The notes beneath the pieces were generated by a model, which worked only from the letters and a program-made list of their open reading frames with translations, had not been told where the DNA came from and ran no database searches. From Arenicola marina (taxonomy: Eukaryota > Annelida > Polychaeta > Arenicolidae): 64,000 nucleotides of DNA. Numbering within the stretch: the first letter of the stretch is position 1; each line of letters opens with the position of its first letter. Below, piece by piece: positions 48,001 to 60,000 of this stretch. The DNA lies in assembly GCA_964019135.1 (NCBI GenBank), contig OZ025260.1:37863373-37927372 (forward strand), read 5' to 3'. The translations under genes and the position numbers were made by a program.

Positions 48001-51000
48001 GTTTAGTTCCCTGATTTCAGGTTCCATAATAATATAGTACATTTTAGTCCAGTAAAATTAGTTTTTTATTAATACATTTTCAAATATCTTTTTTACGATT
48101 GCCTTTTTTATTCCTTTATGACAGCAACGTATTAAACTAATGATTGTTCTGGATACCCCCCTCAGACGGACAGTGGGATCTGACCAACTATCACGTGGTC
48201 GACCTGGGCAAGCCGCACCACTCGATCCGCTGTCTGTGCGTCGTCGGCAACAAACACGTGTGGTGCGGCTACCGCAACAAGGTGCACGTGATGGACCCCA
48301 AGTCTCTGCGGCTGGAGGTAGGCGGGGAGGTTACACCCCACAGTGTATTCTGGCTAGACGAACGTTATCTGTGGCTCTATGCAGTAGAGCGCATGAAGTG
48401 TGAAACTATGTCGAGCGAATAAGCCTTTGGCTTTGCTCTTGTCACGAGTAACTGTCATGTAAATTAAATTGATTGAATCTTAGTGGTGTTCTTGTGACAG
48501 TGAACTGATTATTATGAAGTACAAGCACTTTGTCCACATGTGGCCATAATTTAAGACTGACCGTAATATGGGAGTTTCTTAATTTGCTGTAAACATGGAA
48601 ACCAACTTACTGGACAGACATGAGCGGAGGCAACTCACACGTAGCCGTACAGAGACGCTGTAATGTATCCCAGCATGCTGCATAAGCGGTTGGACATGTA
48701 GGATGGATGGTTTTGTTGATTAGGTAACTTGTGACGTATGGATACAAATTGAATGCAGTTTATCTGCTAGTAGTTGGTAGGCGTGAGTCATACATGAGCT
48801 ATGCTTAAGCAATGGTGCCCCCTAACATGGAAGAACGATCCAGTAAAGTCCACCATGCGATGTGCTTGACTTGCAGAAGACGTTCGACGCCCACCCGCGC
48901 AAGGAGAGCCAGGTGCGGCAGCTGGCGTGGGTGGGGGACGGGGTGTGGGTGTCCATCCGCCTGGACAGCACCCTGAGGCTCTACCATGCCTACACCCACC
49001 AACACCTCCAGGACGTCGACATAGAACCCTACGTCAGCAAAATGCTCGGTGCGTATGTAGTCCCCTACGTCAGCAAAATGCTCGGTGCGTAAGTAGTCCC
49101 CTACGTCAGCAAAATGCTTGGTGCGTATGTAGTCCCCTACGTCAGCAAAATGCTTGGTGCGTATGTAGTCCTCTACGTCAGCAAAATGCTCGGTGCGTAT
49201 GTAGTGCACTGCGTCAGCAAAATCCCAGATGCGTAGCCCACGTGTGTCAGTAAAATGCTAATTATTTACATGTAGTTTGCTACGTCAGCAAAGCCAGGTG
49301 CGTATGTAGCCCCCCTGGGTCAGCCAAGGTGCGTATGTAGCCCCCCTGGGTCAGCCAAGGTGCGTATGTAGCCCCCCTGGGTCAGCCAAGGTGCGTATGG
49401 AGTCTACTGCGACACCTTAACTTTCCCATGTAGCATATAGACACGATATAGTGAAGCCGTTGGTAGCATCGCATGGGATTTGAACCCTCGTAGTTCACGA
49501 CTAACCGACTTTCCCGGCTCACGATGGGATACCGAATGCAACCTTAGCACGTTGCGTAAGTTTTGTCTCAGTTACCCAATTATATGAGGACTTTATGATG
49601 ACACGAAAGCTGATAGTAACGGACGCTACTGTCTAAGTGACCGAGTGCGAAACTTGTTCTGCTGCTCTTATTAGACCTATGATAACACGTTATGTTGTTT
49701 GGGTGTTGCCATAGGAACGGGGAAGCTGGGCTTCAGCTTTGTCCGCATCACGTCCCTACTCGTGTCCTGCAACAGGCTCTGGATCGGAACCGGAAATGGC
49801 GTCATCATCTCAGTTCCACTATCGGAAGGTAAGTATTTTAAGCTCACATTTTGCTACAAAGAATCAACATTAATTCCGAACAGATGCTACTGATGCCATG
49901 CCTTATCAAAAGTTTTGCTTCGTGACTATATTTAAATTGAAAGCTATCTATATTATTAGATACTAAATAGATATTGAGAAATTACAAATATATACCATAA
50001 ATTATCATGCACCTATTATCGCCCATCTTCGTCCGTTGCCTAGGTAACAGGCAGGCCGTGACGACCTCCACCGCCGGACGGCCGGGCGGCGTCATCCGCG
50101 TCTACAGTGACGTCAGAACCGATACCGTCACCCCCGGAAGCTTCATCCCTTATTGTTCCATGGCGCAGGCGCAGCTCAGTTTCCATGGACACCGCGACTC
50201 AGTCAAATTCTTTGTAGCCGTGCCAGGTAACTAACCCGCTTCTTTCACATTTATTACGTATAAGAAGGATATTTATTGGCAGTGGTATTTAATAAGTTTT
50301 ACATCGTACAGTGTTTACATCGTACAGTAGTTTGCATGTAAATAGAGGCCTAATTCCGCCTGGTGTCTATGGTCAGAATTCCCAATACATATATAGTGAA
50401 AGCGCCCTCGTAATGATAAGAAGGCGGAATCTCTGTAACTAAATGCCCAATTGTAGCTAACTTTAAAGCGGGATATTGTGTTCATCCGCGTAGTAGATTT
50501 GTCCTGACCCCACGCTCTAGAAAAGTCTGTTCTGTGGATATCACGACATATGTGATGGCAACCCAGGTTTTTATCTATGTGTATATTTGATGTAATGGTA
50601 AGCGTAGTGGAGTATGCGTGCGATCGACATGCCTGATTCTCGTACTAGAACTCGTTTGGTCTTGAGGCTGGAGATTGTCTCGCGTAACATGTATGTCATT
50701 AACCCTCCAGATTATTTGACCTGACCGGCTATGTGTGCCCAAAGGTGGCATGAAACACCGAATCAGATATTCATTCTGTTGGACAATTGATTTTGTTCTG
50801 TCGAGTTCGGCGTTTGATTCTGGTGTTTAGTGGGCGTCAATAGGGCTAAAACGGCAATCCATTCATCAATCTATCAGTTTACTCCTATATGACGTACGGC
50901 ACGTAGGGAGGTTTCTTCCGCATATGAACCCCTGTGTGACTGTGTACTTCTCCATTGACCTTGACATCTGTTGTTTACAGGCGCCACCAGTAAGGGTGTC

Positions 51001-54000
51001 AGTGGCGTCATGACCTCTGCTGTGGACGACGGCGTCTCGGAGGGGGGCGCCACCGTCGACAAAGACAACAAGGACGCTAGCGGCGAGGGTGACGTCATCG
51101 TCCGAAAGAAGAAGAAGACGATGTTGGTCATGTCCGGAGGAGAAGGTTACATCGACTTCAGGCTGGGTCAGTACTTTTCGTCAGACTTAATTGTCGTCAG
51201 TCTTACTTGTCGTCAATCTTAATTGTCATCAGTCTTACCTGTCGTCAGTCTTAATTGTCGTCAGTCTTACCTGTCGTCAGTCTTAATTGTCGTCAGTCTT
51301 ACCTGTCGTCAATCTTAATTGTCGTCAGTCTTACCTGTCGTCAATCTTAATTGTCATCAGTCTTACCTGTCGTCAGTCTTAATTGTCGTCAATCTCACTT
51401 GTCGTCAGTCTCACTTGTCGTCAGTCTTATTCCCTTATTCAATAGTCTTATTCAATCGAGACTGACGAAACGTCAGTCTCAATTGTCGTAAGTCTTACTT
51501 GTTAGTCTTACCTATCAGTCTAACTTGTCAGTCTTACTTGTCAGTCTTACTGGTCGTCAGTCTCACTTGCCGTCAGTCTTACTTTTCGTCAGCCTCAATT
51601 GTCGTAAGTCTTACTAGTTAGTCTTACCTATCAGTCTAACTTGTCAGTCTTACTTGTCGGTCTTACTTGTCAGTCTTACTTGTCGTCTGCCTTACTGGTC
51701 GTCAGTCTTACTTGTCGTCAGTCTAACATGTCGTCAGTCTTACTTAAATAGTGGTGAAACGTCAGAGCACAAGAGACGTCAGGCAACTAGTTTTGTAAGT
51801 TTTCCGGTTTCTTTCCTCCACCTCTTCTATGTGACTTCCTGGAGACGAAGAACTAGAGGTTTTTTTTCGCGAGACGCCTACCCTGTAAAGAGCAATCATT
51901 GTTGCATCCTGCTCTTGTCCGTTTATGTTGCTGCACCAAATGAACAGTGTTGTCTAGGGAATGATGCTGATGCCGTGTTGAGGCACCGGCGCCTCGAATC
52001 TCTTCTGTCTGTAAAACCAGTGGTAGATGAAAGCGACTGTGTGATCAGGTCACGTGGTCATGTGATGGGTAATCAGTATCACGTGATCACGTGATGTGTG
52101 ATCAGTATCACGTGATCATGTGATGTGCGATCAGGTCACATGGTGTTCATGTGATGTGCGATCAGGTCACATGGTGTTCATGTGATGTGCGATCAGGTCA
52201 CATGGTGTTCATGTGATGTATGATCAGTATATCAATCAACGATGAACTCTCTGGTTCCGGTAAACGCATGCACATAATTGACGGCCTGGCCTGGCCATGC
52301 ATATAAATGCCACGTCATGATTACGATTGCCTGGTTGCGTAGACGTTGGTGAGCAGGGTGTACATATGGGCCTCGGAAAAAGCAAATAAAAAAATGGCAA
52401 TCCTGCGAAGCTGTGAATCATGAGACCTAGGCTGCAGCCCCATCCCCGCCCCACCCCCGCCCCACCCCCTCCGTACTCTGGGCGGAATGGTTGGCAACGG
52501 ACCTACGGATGTGGCTTTGACATGGCGTGACAAGAGGGGTTCTTTGAACGCAGTGCCTTTTACGGCTGCACTTGGTCAACACGAGATGGATGCTTCCCAT
52601 GGTGCCGTCTGAGCTTGTTACCTGTGGTGGGCAGTTAATGGCTTGCTACAGGAGGCAGACCTTGTCTAACAGCACTCCACGGGCCACCTCCGTCGTCCAG
52701 TGTAGCAGCCGCTAAGCCTCAGATAGATATAACAGTGTTGGGCAGTTGGTATAGGGACATTGCACGTTTATCTTCTCCCGGAGATTTGTTGCTTACGGTC
52801 GGCCCATATTGTGTAAAAAAGTGAGTTGAAAAAGCGTTGTATCTACAATTACTTCACATATATCACAGTATTAGACCACACGTACGCAGTTTATCGTCTA
52901 TCGCAATCGTACGCAGTCCAATCTCACAGGACTACATCTGGTGGCTTCACTCAAAAACAATTATTTGCCCTAGATCATTAATTACGACGGACACATAACG
53001 GCTTCACACGCCAAGATGGTGGCGGCGGACAGATTGGGGCTTCACACGCCAAGATGGTGGCGACAGACAGATAGGGGCTTCACACGCCAAGATGGTGGCG
53101 GCGGACAGATAGGGGCTCCACACGCCAAGTTGGTGGCGACAGACAGATAGGGGCTTCACACGCCAAGATGGTGGCGACAGACAGATAGGGCCTTCACATG
53201 CCAAGATGGTGGCGACAGACAGATAGGGCCTCCACACGCCAAGATGGTGGCGACAGACAGATAGGGCCTTCACACGCCAAGATGGTGGCGACAGACAGAT
53301 AGGGGCTTCACACGCCAAGATGGTGGCGGCGAACAGATAGGGCCTTCACACGCCAAGATGGTGGCGACAGACAGATAGGGCCTTCACACGCCAAGATGGT
53401 GGCGACAGACAGATAGGGCCTTCACACGCCAAGATGGTGGCGACAGACAGATAGGGGCTTCACACGCCAAGATGGTGGCGGCGAACAGATAGGGCCTTCA
53501 CACGCCAAGATGGTGGCGACAGACGGATAGGGCATTCACACGCCAAGATGGTGGCGACAGACAGATAGGGGCTTCACACGCCAAGATGGTGGCGACAGAC
53601 AGATAGGGCCTTCACACGCCAAGATGGTGGCGACAGACATATAGGGCCTTCACACGCCAAGATGGTGGCGACAGACAGATAGGGGCTTCACACGCCAAGA
53701 TGGTGGCGGCGGACAGATAGGGCCTTCACACGCCAAGATGGTGGCGACAGACAGATAGGGCCTTCACACGCCAAGATGGTGGCGACAGACAGATAGGGCC
53801 TTCACACGCCAAGATGGTGGCGGCGGACAGATAGGGCCTTCACACGCCAAGATGGTGGCGACAGACAGGTAGGGCCTTCACACGCCAAGATGGTGGCGAC
53901 AGACAGATAGGGCCTTCACACGCCAAGATGGTGGCGACAGACAGATAGGGCCTTCACACGCCAAGATGGTGGCGACAGACAGATAGGGCCTTCACACACC

Positions 54001-57000
54001 AAGATGGTGGCGACAGACAGATAGGGCCTTCACACGCCAAGATGGTGGCGACAGACAGATAGGGCCTTCACACGCCAAGATGGTGGCGACAGACAGATAG
54101 GGCCTTCACACGCCAAGATGGTGGCGACAGACAGATAGGGCCTTCACACGCCAAGATGGTGGCGACAGACAGATAGGGCCTTCACACGCCAAGATGGTGG
54201 CGACAGACAGATAGGGCCTTCACACGCCAAGATGGTGGCGACAGACAGATAGGGCCTTCACACGCCAAGATGGTGGCGACAGACAGATAGGGCCTTCACA
54301 CGCCAAGATGGTGGCGACAGACAGATAGGGGCTTCACACGCCAAGATGGTGGCGACAGACAGATAGGGGCTTCACACGCCAAGATGGTGGCGGCGGACAG
54401 ATAGGGCCTTCACACGCCAAGATGGTGGCGACAGACAGATAGGGCCTTCACACGCCAAGATGGTGGCGACAGACAGATAGGGCCTTCACACGCCAAGATG
54501 GTGGCGGCGGACAGATAGGGCCTTCACACGCCAAGATGGTGGCGACAGACAGGTAGGGCCTTCACACGCCAAGATGGTGGCGACAGACAGATAGGGCCTT
54601 CACACGCCAAGATGGTGGCGACAGACAGATAGGGCCTTCACACGCCAAGATGGTGGCGACAGACAGATAGGGCCTTCACACACCAAGATGGTGGCGACAG
54701 ACAGATAGGGCCTTCACACGCCAAGATGGTGGCGACAGACAGATAGGGCCTTCACACGCCAAGATGGTGGCGACAGACAGATAGGGCCTTCACACGCCAA
54801 GATGGTGGCGACAGACAGATAGGGCCTTCACACGCCAAGATGGTGGCGACAGACATATAGGGCCTTCACACGCCAAGATGGTGGCGACAGACAGATAGGG
54901 GCTTCACACGCCAAGATGGTGGCGGCGGACAGATAGGGCCTTCACACGCCAAGATGGTGGCGACAGACAGATAGGGCCTTCACACGCCAAGATGGTGGCG
55001 ACAGACAGATAGGGCCTTCACACGCCAAGATGGTGGCGGCGGACAGATAGGGCCTTCACACGCCAAGATGGTGGCGACAGACAGGTAGGGCCTTCACACG
55101 CCAAGATGGTGGCGACAGACAGATAGGGCCTTCACACGCCAAGATGGTGGCGACAGACAGATAGGGCCTTCACACGCCAAGATGGTGGCGACAGACAGAT
55201 AGGGCCTTCACACACCAAGATGGTGGCGACAGACAGATAGGGCCTTCACACGCCAAGATGGTGGCGACAGACAGATAGGGCCTTCACACGCCAAGATGGT
55301 GGCGACAGACAGATAGGGCCTTCACACGCCAAGATGGTGGCGACAGACAGATAGGGCCTTCACACGCCAAGATGGTGGCGACAGACAGATAGGGCCTTCA
55401 CACGCCAAGATGGTGGCGACAGACAGATAGGGCCTTCACACGCCAAGATGGTGGCGACAGACAGATAGGGCCTTCACACGCCAAGATGGTGGCGACAGAC
55501 AGATAGGGGCTTCACACGCCAAGATGGTGGCGACAGACAGATAGGGGCTTCACACGCCAAGATGGTGGCGGCGGACAGATAGGGCCTTCACACGCCAAGA
55601 TGGTGGCGACAGACAGATAGGGCCTTCACACGCCAAGATGGTGGCGACAGACAGATAGGGCCTTCACACGCCAAGATGGTGGCGGCGGACAGATAGGGCC
55701 TTCACACGCCAAGATGGTGGCGACAGACAGGTAGGGCCTTCACACGCCAAGATGGTGGCGACAGACAGATAGGGCCTTCACACGCCAAGATGGTGGCGAC
55801 AGACAGATAGGGCCTTCACACGCCAAGATGGTGGCGACAGACAGATAGGGCCTTCACACACCAAGATGGTGGCGACAGACAGATAGGGCCTTCACACGCC
55901 AAGATGGTGGCGACAGACAGATAGGGCCTTCACACGCCAAGATGGTGGCGACAGACAGATAGGGCCTTCACACGCCAAGATGGTGGCGACAGACAGATAG
56001 GGCCTTCACACGCCAAGATGGTGGCGACAGACAGATAGGGCCTTCACACGCCAAGATGGTGGCGACAGACAGATAGGGCCTTCACACGCCAAGATGGTGG
56101 CGACAGACAGATAGGGCCTTCACACGCCAAGATGGTGGCGACAGACAGATAGGGCCTTCACACGCCAAGATGGTGGCGACAGACAGATAGGGCCTTCACA
56201 CGCCAAGATGGTGGCGACAGACAGATAGGGCCTTCACACGCCAAGATGGTGGCGGCGGACAGATAGGGCTTTCACACGCCAAGATGGTGGCGGCGGACAG
56301 ATAGGGGCTTCACACGCCAAGATGGTGGCGGCGGACAGATAGGGGCTTCACACGCCAAGATGGTGGCGACAGACAGATAAGGGCTTCACACGCCAAGATG
56401 GTGGCGGCGGACAGATAGGGCTTTCACACGCCAAGATGGTGGCGGCGGACAGGTAGGGGCTTCACACGCCAAGATGGTGGCGGCGGACAGATAGGGGCTT
56501 CACACGCCAAGATGGTGGCGACAGACAGATAAGGGCTTCACACGCCAAGATGGTGGCGGCGGACAGATAGGGGCTTCACACGCCAAGATGGTGGCGACAG
56601 ACAGGGGCTTCACACGCCAAGATGGTGGCGACAGACAGATAGGGCCTTCACACGCCAAGATGGTGGCGACAGACAGATATGGCCTTCGCACGTCAAGTAT
56701 AGCCTTCCTTAAACACTTGTTGACGACGGACAGATCGTGGCTTCACACGCTAAGAAGAGTTCACAGATAGTGGTTTTATGCGCCAAAAATAATTTTCCTA
56801 AGACAGTTGATGACGACGGACAGATAGTGGTTTTACACGCCAAGAATGGTCTTCCTTAGACACTTGATGACGAAGGACAGTTAGCGGCCCCACCTTGAGA
56901 ACACTCGGCCTTGAGATTTTGGTGGCAGACAGTAGATTCAATGACAGATAACAGTGGCATATGGTCATGTTATGAGGACAGACAGATAGATAATGACTTC

Positions 57001-60000
57001 ACACATCAAAAATAGTCGGCGTTGGGCAGTCTATGACGACAGAGAATAGTCTGTTTTGCGGCCTGAGGTGTCAATGGGATCCCCTCCCCTCCCCTCCCCT
57101 CCCCTCCCCTCCCCTCCGCTCCTGCCGCTTCTCCCTCCGCTCCCCTCCCCTTCTTTCCCCTCCCCTCCCCTCCCCTCCCCTCCCCTCCCTCCTCCCGCTT
57201 CTTGCCGGCGCCGCTCCCACCACCCCCTCACCCCCGGGACAACTAGCGAAAAAGAAATCCTTCACTGACACGTTGCGAAACTCCTGAATCCGCCCCAGCG
57301 ACCCAGCGAGAGCGTTTTCTCGCCGGGAGAAAGCAATTTCCCGCCGGCCACGGGGACCACGTGCTTTACGACGTGTGAGATGGCCGCTTCCGCTCTGGGC
57401 ACGCTGGGTCGCGGCGGCGGCGGCGGCGGCGGCGGCGCTGAATTATTAAAGCTCTTCATGTCACTGCCTCCCGGGGCGCCGATAGACGCTCTTGTATCAT
57501 CAGGATGTCATACTTATTGCATGCATTTCGTCAGCAATGGTAGATGGCTAGGAGTGTATGCTTGTAGGCCTGCGTGGAGTGATTAGTTACAGCGACATTC
57601 CCCGTACACGGCTGTCCCCTGATGCGAGACTGGCCGACCGACAGATCAGGTGGTGAGAGAGGGGGAAGGGAGGGAAGGGGGAGTGGGGGGACTCGAGACT
57701 GCGCGAAGAGACCGTCTCCTTCGAAAAGGGGATAACGTAACCCCGTGGGCTGGTAGGTAGCGGGTTCGGCTGTTGTCCAGTGTGCCATATCAATATCAAT
57801 TGCAATATCCAATGTTTGACCCCCTGAGACATGACTCCCTCCAACTATCACAGGCTACAGTTTCATTGCAACATATTATGCCAGTTTTGTTGTTATAATT
57901 GAGGGAAAATATCTGTATAAATTGACCAGGGGGTCTTGACGTGAATGGCCATCCGCCACCCCAACCCTAATAAACAGCCAGCAGTCACACCTCACAGCTG
58001 TTAGCGTACAGCCACGTAGCCCCTCCCTGTCCGTCCGTAAACTAATGCCAAACGAGGTGGGACACCCGTCCAATCAACCAGACCGGGACGGACCGCACGG
58101 GGTCACCGGCTAACCGACTTCCGCTCGCGGCGCGTGACGTCAGGGCGCGAGAGAGTAAAACTTACCTCGCCCACCATGTAAAGGCTATAGGTCACGTGGT
58201 CTCTTGGGGAGAAGTAATCCGGTGATGATGGACACCCTGGTGTGAGGAGGATAAAGAGAGAGAAGGGGAGGGTGAGAGGGAGGGAGCGAGAGAGAGAGGG
58301 GGAGCGGCAGGTTAGTTAGCGGGAGGCTGGGTGGTGGAGGGAGACTGGGTGGCGGCGGCAGGCTTGGTGGTGGCGGGAGGCTGGGTGGTGGCGGGAGGCT
58401 GGGTGGTGGCGGGAGGCTGGGTGGTGGCGGCAGGCTGGGTGGTGGCGGGAGGCTGGGTGGCGGCGGCAGGCTGGGTGGTGGCGGGAGGCTGGGTGGCGGC
58501 GGCAGGCTGGGTGGTGGCGGGAGGCTGGGTGGTGGCGGCAGGCTGTGTGGCGGCGGCAGGCTGGGTGCTGGCGGGAGGCTGGGTGGCGGCGGGAGGCTGG
58601 GTAGTGGCGGAAGGCTGGGTGGCGGCGGGAGGCTGGGTGGTGGCGGGACGCTGGCTGGTGGCGGCAGGCTGGGTGGTGGCGGGAGGCTGGGTGGCGGCGG
58701 GAGGCTGGGTGGTGGCGGGAGGCTGGCTGGTGGCGGGAGGCTGGGTGGTGGCGGGAGGCTGGGTGGTGACGGGAGGCTGGGTGGTGGCGGGAGGCTGGGT
58801 GGCGGCGGGAGGCTGGGTGGTGGCGGAAGGCTGGGTGGCGGCGGCAGGCTGGGTGGTGGCGGGAGGCTGGCTGGCGGCGGCAGGCTGGGTAGCGGCGGAA
58901 GGCTGGGTGGTGGCGGGAGGCTGGGTGGTGGCGGGAGGCTGGGTGGCTGGCTGGTGGCGGGAGGCTGGGTGGGTGGTGGCGGCAGGCTGGGTGGTGGCGG
59001 GAGAGTGGGTGGGTGGTGGCGGCAGGCTGGGTGGTGGCGGGAGGCTGGGTGGCGGCGGGAGGCTGGGTGGTGGCGGGAGGCTGGGTGATGGCGGGAGGCT
59101 GGGTGGCGGCGGGAGGCTGGGTGGTGGCGGGAGGCTGGGTGGCGGCGGCAGGCTGGGTGGTGGCGGGAGGCTGGGTGGTGGCGGGAGGCTGGGTGGCGGC
59201 GGGGGGCTGGGTGGTGGCGGGAGGCTGGGTGGTGGCAGGAGGCTGGGTGGCGGCGGGAGGCTGGGTGGCGCAAGAGGCTGGGTGGTGGCGGGAGGCAGGG
59301 TGGGTGTTGGCGGGAGGCTGGGTGGGTGGTGGCGGGAGGCTGGGTGGTGGCGGGAGGCTGGGTGGGTGGTGGCGGCAGGCTGGGTGGTGGCGGGAGAGTG
59401 GGTGGGTGGTGGCGGCAGGCTGGGTGGTGGCGGGAGGCTGGGTGGCGGCGGGAGGCTGGGTGGTGGCGGGAGGCTGGGTGGCGGCGGCAGGCTGGGTGGT
59501 GGCGGGAGACTGGCTGGTGGCGGGAGGCTGGCTGGTGGCGGCAGGCTGGGTGGTGGCGGGAGGCTGGGTGGCGGCGGGAGGCTGGGTGGCGCAAGAGGCT
59601 GGGTGGTGGCGGGAGGCAGGGTGGGTGGTGGCGGGAGGCTGGGTGGGTGGTGGCGGGAGGCTGGGTGGTGGCGGGAGGCTGGGTGGCGGCGGGAGGCTGG
59701 GTGGCGGCGGGAGGCTGGGTGGTGGCGGGAGGCTGGGTGGTGGCGGGAGGCTGGGTGGTGGCGGGAGGCTGGGTGGTGGCGGTGGTAGTAATGTGACGAA
59801 TGTCACCTTGGCGTTGTAAGGCGCCACCTGGAATCCTAAGGGAGCCCGCTAATAGGAAGGTGTCAGGAGAAATCGAGATCCATGGCCGCTGTGCCTGCAC
59901 GGGTGAGCGTAACACCCCTGGAACCACCCCAATACACCTACCCCTCCGCTTCACCCTAACCCACGCTCTACCCCCCCCCCCCATCCACCCATCCATCCTC

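Noticed and set aside
57031-57287. Pro/Leu/Ser-rich and Gly/Arg-rich frames over the CCCCT tract
   Set aside because: Low-complexity translation of a pyrimidine repeat on both strands.
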